64,000 bases of DNA from Bettongia penicillata ogilbyi (GCA_023548195.1 JAJHZJ010000693.1:952501-1016500); one strand, 5' to 3'; counted from the stretch's first letter, positions 35,182-46,619 are shown. Made by a program: numbers and translations. The notes: a model not told the origin generated them from the sequence alone.

Positions 35182-35282
35182 CTGTTGTACAGTTGTTGGG
35201 AGCTAAATGTGTACAGTACATAAAGGGTATTCCCCACCAGGAAGGCCAAAATCCAGAAGATGACCAGGACTGATCTCTTTTC
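35182..35282 (-). CDS. RNFT2: RNFT2 exon 6
   Basis: The acceptor is TTTTGTCTTCAG before GAAAAGAG and the donor is TACAACAG before GTGAGC. The 101 nt encode EKRSVLVIFWILAFLVGNTL then YVLYTFSSQQLYN, plus two bases of a Ser codon. SVLVIFWILAFLVGNTLYVLY is a clear membrane segment. It differs from remembered human RNFT2 at about two positions, both conservative. Confidence 0.96.
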
Positions 35283-35314
35283 CTGAAGACAAAACAAGAG
35301 ACAGGAAGGCAGGA

Positions 35315-35800
35315 AGAAACATTTATAAAACACCTACTATGTGCCAGGCACCAAGAGAAATGCTTTACAAATAGTATCTCATTTGCTTCTCACAACAACC
35401 CTGGGAGATAGGTGCTTTATTATCCCCATTTTACAGATGGGGAAACTGAGGCACAAAGAGGAAAGAAGGAGGGATTTATTAAGCGCTTACTATGCGCCAA
35501 GTGCTTTACAGATATTATCTCATTCAATTCACAACAACCCTGGGAGATAGGTGCTTTATTATCCCCATTTTACAGATGGGGAAACTGAGGCACAAAGAGG
35601 AAAGAAGGTGGACTTTATGAAGTGCTATGTGCTAACTGCTTTACAAATATCATCTCATCCAATCTCACAACAACTCTGGGAGGTAGGCGCTATATTATTC
35701 CTATTTTATAGCTGAGGAAACCAAGGTAGACAGAAGTTAAGTGATTTGCCCTGAGGTTGGATTTGAACTCAGGTTTTCCTGATTCCTGGTCCAGTGTGAC
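35315..35800 (-). repeat. tandemly repeated SINE segment (139-bp period)
   Basis: An antisense SINE segment occurs about 2.5-3 times head to tail. The stretch 'ctgggagataggtgctttat...aaagaagg' at 35401-35469 recurs almost unchanged at 35540-35608, and a more diverged third copy follows to 35800. Confidence 0.9.
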
Positions 35801-35869
35801 AGGCCTGGAAGGGAAACTTCAGTTTAGAAAAAGAAAGGGGGGGGTGCAGAATGAGGACATTCCCCATAT

Positions 35870-36300
35870 TCTGACTATACTTATACGTGTACATGCCGAC
35901 TTCCTGGATAGAACATAAGCTTCCAGAGGACAGGAATAATCCTGTTTTTGTCTTATCTTGTCTTATGCCCAGTACCTACCACTGAGCCTGTTTTTGTGAT
36001 CATTTAGTTGTTTCTCAGTCATGTCCAACTCTTCGAATCCTATTTGGGCTTTTCTTGGTAAAGATACTGGAGTGCTTTGCCCTTTCCTTCTCCAGCTCAT
36101 TTTACAGATGAGGAAATCGAGGCAGAGGGGGTTAAGTGACATGACCAGGTTCACACCAATAGTAAGTATGATTCTACGCAAAGAACTTAACCTCTCTGCC
36201 TCAGTTTCTCCATCTGAAAAATGGGAGAATAACATCACACATCTCCCAGGGTTGTTGTGAGGAACAAATGAGGTATTTATAAAGTGCTTTCCACAGAAAC
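35870..36300. mobile_element. L2 end (+), SINE (-), SINE (+)
   Basis: L2 3' terminus at 35870-35995, antisense SINE at 36000-36168, sense SINE core and tail at 36175-36300. Confidence 0.75.
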
Positions 36301-36798
36301 GCTAACTTTTAGTGTTAGCACTAACACTCCTGTGACACCTTGGAAGTCATTTGACTTAGTTGGGTCTATTATTGGGTCTTAGGTCATATCCATAGGCAAA
36401 CAATATGTCATTTCTTTAGCATGTGGAATTTGAAATGAGAATGAGAACAAAGAACAGTGTTCACTTAAAAGGGCAATTTTTTTCATAAGGAACTAACAAA
36501 GATGACAGATTATAACTTGTCTACAACTCTGTCTACAGGTCCCCCTTGCCTTCCTGATGATCACCCAACTAATAAGTGGCAATGGTGGTATTCGAACCCT
36601 GGTTGTTCTGAAACCAGTATTCACATGGCAAGAATTCAGGACATGTCACCCTTCTGTCAGCTGGTTCTCTAACCACTATGGTAAGAACTCTCTCTTATTC
36701 TTCATTAATAAGACGGGCAAAGAATTAAAAATATACCTGGCTGAGCTGCGATGGAAATGCACATGGTGGGTATAAAGGCTACAATGTTAATCAATTGC
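36300..36798. other. unique sequence in intron 5
   Basis: No repeat or coding signal seen. Confidence 0.35.
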
Positions 36799-37055
36799 AG
36801 GCCACTAGGTGGCATAGTAGATAGAATGAAAGGGAATTGGACTAGAGAAGACCTGAGTTCAAATTCAGCCTTAGACATTTACTAGCTGTGTGACCCTGAT
36901 TAAGTCCTTTAAACCTCTGTCTACCTCAGTTTTCTCAACTGTAAAATGGAATAATAGTATCTACCACCAAGGGTTGTTGTCAGGGTTAAATGAGATAATA
37001 TGGGTAAGATGCTTTGCAAACCTTAAAACCCTGTATAAATGTTAGTGATTATTAC
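36798..37055 (+). mobile_element. MAR SINE
   Basis: 'ggccactaggtggcatagtagatagaatg' through 'gttgttgtcagggttaaatgagataata'. Confidence 0.87.
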
Positions 37056-37059
37056 TATA

Positions 37060-37380
37060 TATCATATTATATCCTATCTCTCTTTTGTATGCACTTGGAA
37101 TTAATATCTACTACACTGTATTATATATTATATCCTATCTTTCTTTTGTATACACTTTGAATTGACATGAATTATTTATATTGCATTCTGTACTTATATC
37201 CTATTTTGTATATACTTTAAATTTACATATATTGTTATATAAATTCTATTATATACTTGTATCCTATTTTGTATGTACTTTAGTCAACATGTATTGTATT
37301 ATATTCTTTTCTATATTTATACTCTATTATATCTGACCTATTTTAAATGCACTTTGAATTCATTTATTGGTTTATATGCT
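37060..37380 (+). repeat. degenerate AT-rich tandem repeat, period about 60-70 bp
   Basis: The motif 'tatcctat..tttgtat.cactt' recurs near 37070, 37129, 37197, 37259 and 37330. Confidence 0.8.
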
Positions 37381-37489
37381 GTATTCATCCAGTAAAATAT
37401 GGGTGCCTTGAGAGCAGGGATTGTTTTGGTTTTGGATGGGGATTCCCCAGCTCGAAGAACACAATAGGCCCCAACTAAGTATGTATTTT

Positions 37490-38060
37490 TTAAACTACAT
37501 TGAATTCACGTTCATCTTTCTTTTGTGGGAGCAATCCCCTTGGCTACTGACAAAAAGCAGCTCTGTCTCCACTCGTGGACACAGGAGGGCATGAAGCACA
37601 GGCGAACTGCCTTTGATTAGACAAAGTTAAGCATTTTCCAAGGCCCGCTTCCCATGACAGTCCATTGCTGGGATGAGATGATGTCATCACTTTCTCATTG
37701 TCAACCTAAGCGAGGTTTCAGTAAATGCTCGATCCGCCCTGTCTCCAGACACAGATCAGAATACCGCTTGCTGTTCCAATGTGCATTTGCAGAGACTGGA
37801 CAATATAAATGCCTCTCCATCCACCCATTATTTCAGGAGCGGTCACGGTGAATGACCTCAGAAGGCACTCCAGGCCAACAGACGCTTGTGATGAGAGTGA
37901 TTAAGCCACCGAGGAACCTTTCTTCCCCCAGTAAATCACGCCTGCCAGTTTAATTCTCTATAAATCCAGGCCAGAGCCAAGGGATGAACTTGGATTTAGC
38001 CAAGCACTGGAAAAGCCTGGACACAATATACCAGAAAAGAAGGGAAAGCACGTTCTTCTG
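37490..38060. other. repeat-poor block, strong candidate conserved non-coding element
   Basis: About 570 bp with no repeat words. It contains clustered homeodomain-, CRE- and bZIP-like words: tttgattagaca, gatgatgtcatcac, gtgattaagcc, cagtttaattctctataaat. It lies in intron 5. Confidence 0.5.
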
Positions 38061-38109
38061 GTAAAGATTTTCGCTAGAAATTCACTAGAAAACCTCTGAG
38101 TTCAAATCC

Positions 38110-38285
38110 AAGAAAGATGACTATTATTACTAATTATAAATATACAATACATTTATAATATAAATACTATTGTATACTATAATATTACTGTTTATCATAT
38201 CACATTTAACATTGATGTTTATTCATTATATTATTGACCCTTAAATATATTATTGGTAATAATATTAATAAAAACAAAACAAAAT
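38110..38285. repeat. AT-rich simple sequence
   Basis: ATA/ATT-rich, low complexity. Confidence 0.8.
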
Positions 38286-38311
38286 GAAGACCTAGTAGAG
38301 GGCTGGTCTTT

Positions 38312-38855
38312 ACGGTAGCTAGGTGGCGCCATAGTGCACAGAGGGTCAGGTCTGGAGTCAGGAAGACTCAACTCCCTGAGTTCAATTCCAACCTCAGACA
38401 CTTACTAGCTGTGTGACCCTGGGCAAGTCACTTCACCCTGTTGGCCTCACTTTACTCATCTATAAAAGAAGCTGGAGAAGGAATGGCAAACCAATCTGGT
38501 AACTTTGCTTAGAATACTCCAAATGGGGTCATTGAGAATCAGAGACAATGCAAAACAACTCTTTTTGTTCAAGGTGATAAATTCGGTATTTGTCTGTACC
38601 ACAGACTAGTTGTGCCATTATGAGCTGCAGGTGGTGCCACGGTGCAAAAGTGCTGGACCTGGAGTCAGGAAGACCTGAGTCACCATGTGACCCTGGGAGA
38701 ATCATATAACCTCTGTCTGCCTCAGTTTCCTCATCTGTAAAGTAAGGTAATAGCACCGATTTTACAGCTTTTGTGAGGTACCCATGACACAATACAGGCT
38801 ATCATAAGCTGAGATCATCATATAGTAGGTATTTAATAAATCTTGTTGCCTGAAC
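38312..38855 (+). mobile_element. two sense SINEs
   Basis: 38312-38560 has the extended tail. 38625-38855 has the short tail ending 'agtaggtatttaataaatcttgttgcctga'. Confidence 0.85.
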
Positions 38856-39109
38856 TTCACCTCCTCCATGACATCTTTCCTGATATTCCCCAGTTCACAA
38901 TGTCCCTCTGCCCTAAATACCTTGCATTTATTTTTTAATATAGTTGAACACATATTGAGGGACAGTGTAACTTCTGGTGTGGCCACAGGAAGCCCCAGAG
39001 TAAGGCACTTCTACCAATGGAGGCCCCTGCTTCCCACCATGTAGCCTCAGAGGGTTGGGTGGAAGTTAAACAGCAGCCAGACTGCATGTGGTTTATAATA
39101 CTCAAGTAC

Positions 39110-39245
39110 AGCCCAGTGGAGATTAAAATGTAATTGGAAAATATTTTAAAAAATAAATAAAAATACAACACAGATAATGTGAATTTGTGGTTTTCTAAGT
39201 CAATATGGAACCTGGAATTATCAGCTTCTATTTGACCACTGAGAC
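39110..39245. repeat. dispersed repeat shared with 6660-6800
   Basis: 'taattggaaaatat', 'cagataatgtgaatttgtggttttctaagtcaatatgg'. Same order as the other copy; family unnamed. Confidence 0.5.
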
Positions 39246-39509
39246 AGAAATGACTTGTCCAAGGTCACACAGCCAGTATTGGTTCTCTATTCACTATACA
39301 GCTGCATCTCACTTGATTCATCTCAGTAGATTTCAGTTTTCTCATCTGTAAAATGAAGGATTAGATCAGATACCTTCTAAGGACCTTTCTGGCTCCACAT
39401 CCTTGCTTTCCTGACCCTGTTGCAGAAGAGTTACTGAGCTGCATTGGGGAAGGTAGTTTCCACACTGGAAGGTCCTCATATAGACGAAATGACAGATCTG
39501 AACAAAGAT

Positions 39510-39860
39510 CACAGGCTCATATCTCTAGACCTGGGTCTCAGAGCCCATCCGGTCTCAGACACATAAGCAAACTGAGGTTCAAGGAGGTGCCAGTGGCAAT
39601 AATAGGCAAGACTTAAACTCAGGTCTTCCTAAATTCCTTCCTGGCTCTCTATCTCCTACCCTATACTGCCTTCAGGAAAGATAATAACAACTTATTTTTA
39701 CACTATGATTAAGTTAGATGAAGCATTCTTCTCTCAACAACCTTGGGAGGCAGGTGGGATAACTGTTAATATCTGCATGCTACACCAGAGGAAAGAGAGG
39801 CTGATTTCCCTGACTGGGGTTGCCCGGGTCAGAATTCAGGTTTTCCAAAGTCCAAATGCC
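39510..39860 (-). mobile_element. MIR/MAR SINE fragments
   Basis: Two diverged antisense cores, 39510-39665 and 39670-39860. Confidence 0.6.
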
Positions 39861-40075
39861 ACAGTCCCTTCACTGTGACAAGATGTACATATCCTGTTCT
39901 GCCTGGACCCAGAGGGTAACACCAGGAGCAGTAGGGAGGAGAAAGGCACATTTGGGCTTGGGGTATGGAAATGCTTCTTAACCTTGAAGGTGTTCTCAAA
40001 GCGGGCACCCTCTCACTAGAGGCCTTGAAGCTAGGGTGGATGGCTACATGTTGGGCATAATGGAGTGGGGATTTT

Positions 40076-40410
40076 TAAGCATCTGGGCAGCACCATGGAT
40101 AGCACACTGAGTCTGGAGTCTGGAATCCCTGCATTCAGGTCCTGACTTAGTCACTTACTAAGCTGTGTGGCAAGTCACTTGTTGCCTGAGTTTCCTCATC
40201 TGTAAAATGGGGATAATAATAGCACCTACCTCCCAGAATTGTTGCGTAGGCCAACTTTAAATCACTATAGACATGCTATTGCCACCTCAATTTTCTTGTC
40301 CGTAAAATGGGTGTAATGATTCTACCTACCTCTCAGGAATGTTGTGAGGAATAAATGAATGCTTTGTTAACTTTAAAGTGCTATAACCATGCTAGCTATT
40401 GTTATTATGA
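40076..40410 (+). mobile_element. SINE with partly duplicated core
   Basis: The 'cctcatctgtaaaatggggataataatagcacctacctccc' core recurs as 'cttgtccgtaaaatgggtgtaatgattctacctacctctc'. It lies 176 bp beyond the exon 5 donor. Confidence 0.82.
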
Positions 40411-40585
40411 ATTGCTCTTACACATGCCAACTCTTAAAGAGAGCTGTCATGCCTTCCCCTAGAGCCTTCCCTTGGCTAAATGTCTTTAGCTCCTAGAGTC
40501 AGAGGCCTCAGGAGAAACTGAGGTACCAGTCTGTCCCTGAGGAAAGGACCAGAGTCTTCCCTCCATGGGAAGTGAACAGACTTAC

Positions 40586-40662
40586 CTTCAGAGATACCTG
40601 CTCACGGAGGGTGGAGTTGGCGTAGGCGAATGTGCTGGCCATCCCGATGCATACGGCAATGC
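40586..40662 (-). CDS. RNFT2: RNFT2 exon 5
   Basis: The acceptor is TTCCCCCCAG before GCATTGCC and the donor is CTGAAG before GTAAGT. The 77 nt complete a Gly codon and encode IAVCIGMASTFAYANSTLRE followed by QVSLK, ending in phase 0. The residues appear identical to human RNFT2 as I remember it. The segment forms the second hydrophobic stretch of the membrane domain and the loop that follows it. Confidence 0.96.
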
Positions 40663-42224
40663 CTGGGGGGAACAGACGGGAAGGGGTGTCAGGCTCAATG
40701 ATGGAAGGCAGTAAGGAGCACTACAGGCATTCCCAGGACTCCCCTCTAGCTCTTGGCATCCATCCCCAGCTTACTTCAGAGCATAGCTCCTCATACAGAA
40801 GACCTCTCCCCCACTACCCCTGCCTACCACTATTAGCATCCCCTCCAACCCCTGAAGAGATTTTGTATTCACTTTATATGGGTTCATTACTTACTTGGGG
40901 AAATATATTGAGTGGAATCTCCCAGACAGTCTTGGACATTTTCAGGTTTTTTTTTTGTATCCAAGGGAAGACGAGATACACACTTAACATTAATGTGTGT
41001 CTGTCAGTGAGTCTTGTGTGTAGAATGAAGTCATCATCACTTTATTAAGCACCTACTATGTGCAAGGCAAGAGAGGTGGCCTGGGGCTAGAGAGCTAGTC
41101 TCAGTCAAGGCAGCTTGGGTTCAAATCTTCAGGCAATTCTCTAAGACTGTGCGTGAGGTGCCATATAGGTGATGATGTGCATTGCTAAAGGGAGTTTCCT
41201 CATTGGGAGGCTCATACATTGATGAAGTTAGAGCTCTAGCTCCCTGAAAAACCTCAGCACTTTGCATGGTTTTAGGAGAAAGGGAGTTAGGGGATAGGAG
41301 GAGTAGTCTGAACTTGTGATTTCATCTGGGTAGAGAGATCTGGACTTGGAAACATTTCCTCATTGGGAGGCTCATACATTGATGGAGACCGGCAACCTGT
41401 TTGCAACTTACAATCTTAGTTGCTGGGGGCCCTGAGAGGTTCAGTAACCATCTTATGGCCACACAGGCAGTAAGTACATGGCAAAAGCAGGCCTTGTACC
41501 CTGGTCTTCCTGCTTCAAAATTACCCTGCTAAGTCACCTCTCCTGCCTAGCCCATAGTAGGGAGGAGACTTGTAATTTCATTGGCATAGGGATTCCCAGG
41601 TGAGGAAATTCATGTACCAGTGCACCTTGGCACCTATGCTAAAAGCACTGGAAAGTGAAGGAACTTGATGAAAACAGTGAAAATAATTCACTTCAAAAAA
41701 ATTCAAGTCTAATATTTTTAATCTACCTCTTCCTAATTAATGAGACAGATACAAGGAAAAGAACAGTGGATTTTGAAGTATGAGGTCATGTCTGACTCTA
41801 CATGACCCATTCTGGGATTTTCTTGGTAGAGATACTAGAGTGGTTTGCCATTTCCTTCTTCAGTTCATTTTATAGATGAGGAAACTGAGGCAAATAGGGT
41901 GAAGTGACTTGCCCAGGGTCACACTGCTAGTAAGTGTCTGAGGTCAGATTTGAACTCAGGAAGAAAGGTCTTCCTAACTTCAGGTCAGTGCTCCATACAT
42001 TGCACCAGCTATATAAACGTTAGCAATAGCTACCATTGTTGCTACTGTTCAAGGTCTCACAGAGATGAAGTGAGGGGAAGGTCAGAAAGGTAATTTGAAC
42101 CCCAGGTTTCTGAGTAGACAGCTAGGGCTCTTGACTCTAGGCTTGAAAGCTGTGATCTAGGTCAAAGTTAATTCCCCTCCATGTTCTTTCTGGCTCACTC
42201 AAGACAGACCCTCTCAGAACTCAC
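40663..42224 (-). other. intron 4, contents
   Basis: Holds unique sequence, a 30-bp direct repeat (41195-41224 and 41355-41384), an antisense SINE (41775-42010) and MIR fragments at about 41400-41560 and 42060-42150. Confidence 0.6.
41775..42010 (-). mobile_element. marsupial SINE with extended tail
   Basis: 'tttcttggtagagatactagagtggtttgccatttcc' through to an incomplete tRNA head. Confidence 0.87.
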
Positions 42225-42700
42225 CCAATTTATGCTGGAAGCACAGTTTAGCCAAGAGGATTAAAATGAAAGGGAGTCCTTTCTGCAGCCAGCAGATCAC
42301 GGCCTTGAGCTCTGAGAGGGCTGGAGCTGGTGTCCCTGGCTGATCTTCACCACCTTCTTCTCCATGCCCGTGCCGGTCACCACCCACATGCAGCAGGGAG
42401 CTTCCCCGGTGGTGGCCATGGTGGAAGTGGTGGGAGGCTGGTCGGTGATGGAAGGTCCCACTCTCTCCCCGGCTCGCCCCCTCTTCTCGGGGGGCTGGCA
42501 TCTGTATGAACACCTCCCCACCTCCAGGGGATGAGCCCAGAACCAAACCTGACTGGAATGGGGTGGCTGTGAGAGTGCCTGGCTGCAGACCAGCTAATCC
42601 AGAGAAGATGGGAGGAGGGGAAGAATCTTCGAGCTTCAAACCTTCGAAGACACCACCTTCATCCACACTGGTCTCGGAGCTGAGGGTCTGGCTTCGATTT
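42225..42700 (-). CDS. RNFT2: RNFT2 exon 4 (low-complexity N-terminus and first membrane segment)
   Basis: The acceptor is TTCTCCACCTCAG before AAATCGAAGC and the donor is AAATTGG before GTGAGT. The 476 nt complete an Arg codon, encode 158 residues and leave one base of a Gly codon. Visible parts are NRSQTLSSETSVDEGGVFEG, a Ser/Pro/Gly-rich stretch, a His-rich block (HHFHHGHHRG, then RHGHGEEGG), the highly conserved PGTPAPALSELKAVICW and the start of a hydrophobic segment, LPFILILLAKLCFQ. This is the longest open stretch in the window with real family similarity. The His/Gly-rich region is typical of RNFT2 and drifts quickly between species. An L2 end begins about 20 nt upstream of the acceptor, so the pyrimidine tract lies close to repeat DNA. 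Confidence 0.97.
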
Positions 42701-42719
42701 CTGAGGTGGAGAAAAAATA

Positions 42720-43160
42720 AACTTCTGTCTTTTGCCTTTCTTTGTAAACCTGGCACTTTGCACAGCATCTTCACATAGTAAGTACTTAATGCTAGCTGAA
42801 TGACTTCAGACAAAATGTCCCAAAAGATACATAGGCAATTGAAAGAAAGTCCCATACACACCAAAATGTTCATGGCAACACTTTTTATACTAGCAAAGAA
42901 CTATAAACAATGACTATAAAGATAGTCATTATCTGGGGAATGACTAAACAAGCCAGGATGTCATGGGCTATAATTGCATTGTATGAAATGAACAATGGGA
43001 TGGATCCAGAGAATTGTGAGAAGACTTACATAAACTGATGGAAAGTGAACTCAATCACTGATCTCAATGCATGGAGAGGGGTGGGAGGGAAAGAATGTGG
43101 AACTCAAAATAAAAAAAAAAACTGAATGTTAAAAATAATTGTTTTTTATATAAAGGTAAA
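42720..43160 (+). mobile_element. L2 terminus then old L1 3' end
   Basis: L2 end at 42720-42803. L1 3' sequence ('caccaaaatgttcatggcaacac', 'ggggaatgactaaacaag') at 42810-43160 ends in an A-rich stretch. Confidence 0.68.
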
Positions 43161-43163
43161 CTA

Positions 43164-43397
43164 GGGGGCAGCTGTGTGGCACAGTGGATACAGCACCAGG
43201 CCTGGAGTCAAGGAGACCAGAGTTCAAATCTGGCTTCAGACACTTACTAGCTATGTGATCCTGGGGAAGTCACTTAACTCTGTTTGCCTCAGTTTTCTTA
43301 TCTGTAAAATGAGCTGTAGAAGGAAATGGCAAACCACTCCAATATCTCTGCCAAGAAAATTCCAAATGGACTGAAAATGACTGAGTAACAATGAAAG
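43164..43397 (+). mobile_element. well preserved marsupial SINE
   Basis: 'gggggcagctgtgtggcacagtggatacag' to 'ctgaaaatgactgagtaaca'. It is one of the most intact copies in the window. Confidence 0.92.
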
Positions 43398-43399
43398 TC

Positions 43400-44225
43400 A
43401 GCTAAGCACTGTGCTAAAATGTTAGGAATACAAACATAAGAGAAGAGGTTGGACTTCAACTGATAAATGACTCAGACTTGATTATATTTTTAAAACATGA
43501 AAATAAGGTTATTTACACCCTCTGATTCTTTTTTCTGGTTTTGAACTCCTCTTTGACTCTAAGAGGGAAGAGAGGTGATTGGTTAACTAAACTAGCTAAT
43601 CTCATTCTGAAGGGCTTTAAAAAGCTGGAGAAACCTTCAATGTTCTTCAGTTCCATGGTGGATCACTTTAGTGCTGAAGGACTCCAGATTCTGGTTCATT
43701 AGAGGGAATCATTCTTGGTTATAGAGGCAGAAGAAAGAGGAATGAATTTCTCCCTCTCCTTTCTCCCTGTCTCTCTAATGACCAAGTCACTCTAGAGAGG
43801 AGACCACCAGTAGGAGGTCAGGTCAAGTATCTGGCCAACAACAGAGAAATATAAAGAGGACTTAAGAAAGGAGAAGCAGGGGTGGGGGGAGGGAAGAGAG
43901 AGACAAACTGAGAACAAATATTGACACACATGAAGCTGTTTTAACGAGCATGATCTCTGACACCAGAGAAAAATGCAAGTTCTAGATTCAAGAAAGGGTT
44001 TCTTGCAACTAGTAGCTGTGAACTCACCCTCTAACCACACCTGTCCTCTACCTGTGACTCACTTGCCTAAACTGAAGGCGAACTCAACTCTCTTCTTGGT
44101 GTCATCCTAATCTTCCCCTGAGCTTTGTCTGTGTATACTTGAGAGAGAGTATGCCATAGGTGTTTAAAGGAATTTGTACCAATTGTCCTGATTACAAGAG
44201 GTTATCCGGCTGACTGATGTCAATG
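43400..44225. other. unassigned intronic sequence
   Basis: The repeat class is unclear. A 'ggtgattggttaact' and a short purine-rich patch are seen. An old LTR is possible but I found no matching ends. Confidence 0.3.
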
Positions 44226-46440
44226 AAAAACACACAGTGAAACTCCTTTTGTCATATCCTGGGTCATATTAGTATTCCCTCACATTGATAAGTCATTTTT
44301 GTTTCGTCATTCCCCAGTGGACACCATAATTTCCTGTTCTTTGTCAATATGAAAAGAGCTGCTACAAATATTTTTATGCCTATTTCTTCTTTTATTATCT
44401 TTTGAGGGTATATGCCTAGTTGTAGTGTGGCTGCTGGTCAAAGGGTATGCATAATTTAGTGACTTTTGGGGTATAATTCTATATTGCCTTTCAGAATGGC
44501 TGAATCAATTCCCAACTCCACCTGTGGTGCATTAATATACCTATTTTCCCATAGCCCTTCCAGCATTTGTCATTTTCCATGTTTTTCATCACTGTTACCT
44601 GATGTAGGGAGACCTCAGAACTGCTAGTTCAAATCCAGTCTTAGACACTAGCTGTGTGATCCTGGACAAGTCACTTAATCTGTGGTTGCCTCAGTTTCCC
44701 CATTTGTAAAATGGGGATAATAATATCACCCACTATCCAGGATTGTTGTGAGGACATGAGGCAATAATTATAAAGTGTTTAGCACAGTGTCTGGCACACA
44801 GTAAGCGCTATATAAATATCTCTCCCCTTTGGATCTGCTGTCCTGCCTGGTTTTGACTCCACAGAAGGAGATACTCCAGTGTCCTGGCCCAACTCTCATC
44901 CTACTTTTCCTGTTTCCTTTAGATTGTAAGCTCCTTGAGAGAAAAGACTGCCTTTTTGTGTATCAATTGTATCCCTAGCACTTAGTAGATGCTTCATAAA
45001 TGGTTACTGGATTGGATTATTAACTACTATTATTATTTTGCACTTTTATAAGTATCAGTGACTGAATATTTTTTTTCATATCCCTCTTGACAGCCTGGTC
45101 ATCTATGAAAATTACCTGTTCATATTCTTGGATTATTTTTCAATTAAAAATAATTCTTATTCTTAAAAATGTAAATCAGTCCCCAGTTGATAAATGGTCA
45201 AAGGATATGAACAGGCAGTTTTCGGAAGAAGAAATTAAAGCTATCTATAGTCATACAAAAAATGCTCCAAATCACTATTGATTAGAGAGATGCAAATCAA
45301 AACAACTCTAAGGTACCACATTACACCTATCAGACTGGCAAACATGACAGAACAGGGAGATGATAAATGTTGGAGAAGATGTGGTAGAGTTGGAACACTG
45401 ATTCATTGTTGGTGGAGCTGTGAGCTGATCTAACCATTCTGGAGAGCAATTTGGAACTACGCCCAAAGGGCTACAAAAATGTATATACCTTTTGACCCAG
45501 CAATGCTGCTTCTAGGATTATATCCCAAAGAGATCATAGAAATGGGAAAGGGTCCTATATGTACAAAAATATTTATAGCAGCTCTCTTCAAGGTGGCCAA
45601 AAACTAGAAATCAAAGGGGATGCCCATCAATTGGAGAATGGCTAGATAAATTGTGGTATATGAATGTAATGGAATACTATTGTGGTATAAGAAATGATGA
45701 ACAGGAAGACTTCAGAGAGGCCTGGAAGAACTTATATGATCTGATGCTGAGTGAAAGGAGCAGAACCAGGAGAACTTTGTACACAGCAACAACCACAGTG
45801 TGCGAGGAATTTTTCTGGTAGACTTAGTATTTCATTGCAATGCATGGACTTAAAAAATTCCCAATGGACTCGAGGCAAAATGCCTTCCATATCCAGAGAA
45901 AGAACTATGGAACTGGATCGCAAAATGAAGCAGACCATTTTCTCTTGTATGGTGTCTTGTTTTGTTCTATGGTTTCTCTCATTGATTTTAATTCTTCTAT
46001 GCAACATGACTAAGGTGAAAATGTATTTAAGAGAAATGTATGTGTAGAACCTATATAAGATTGTACACCATCTCAGGAAGGGAATGAGGAGGGAAGGGGG
46101 AAAGAGGGGAAAGAAGGGGAAAAAAATCTAAGATATATGGATGTGATTGTAGAACACTGAAAATAAATAAAATAATTTAATAAAAAAATTTAAAAATGTA
46201 AGTCAGTTCCTTATATATCATGGAAATGAGATCTTTCTTACTACAAGTATTTTTCCTAATTAACTATTTCTCTTTAATTTAAGCTGCATTGATTTGGTTT
46301 GTAAAAAACCTTTTTTTAATATTATGTAATCAAAACTGTTCATTTCATCTTCAGTGATCCTTTCCCTCCTTCACTTAGTCATAAACTCTTCTCCTGTCTA
46401 CAGATCCAAAAAAGGTAATATCTAAGCAGTTGACATTCTA
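44225..46440 (-). mobile_element. old L1 LINE (ORF2 region, antisense) shredded by later insertions
   Basis: Antisense L1 ORF2 sequence at 44225-44595 ('ctgctggtcaaagggtatgc', 'cagaatggctgaatcaa'), 45030-45180 and 46191-46440 ('taagctgcattgatttggtttgt'). It is interrupted by a sense SINE (44595-44825), an L2-type end (44840-45025) and a younger L1 (45181-46190). Confidence 0.78.
45181..46190 (+). mobile_element. younger L1 LINE, 5'-truncated, with target duplication
   Basis: Begins 'ccccagttgataaatggtcaaagg'; flanks are taaaaatgtaaatcagt (45164-45180) and taaaaatgtaagtcagt (46191-46207), 16 of 17 identical. The ORF2 C-terminus is recognisable but has stops. The preceding A-rich tail is in place. 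Confidence 0.92.
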
Positions 46441-46486
46441 GTGAAACAGAAAACATGTGTAAATGAGTACATACAAGATAAATATA

Positions 46487-46612
46487 GGGTATTCCAAAAG
46501 TCTTAGTGTAGTTTTGAGCCTGAACATCTATCAAACTCAATGGGTATTTAATTTCAACTAAATTTAATAGCTGTTAAAGCTTACAACTTCACCAAGACTT
46601 TTGGGACATTCC
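46487..46612. mobile_element. mariner-type MITE
   Basis: 126 bp. The left end 'gggtattccaaaagtcttagtgtagtttt' is the approximate inverse of the right end '...aacttcaccaagacttttgggacattcc'. The terminal 'cccaaaagtct' style is typical of Tc1/mariner elements. No transposase remains. Confidence 0.8.
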
Positions 46613-46619
46613 ATCCAGA

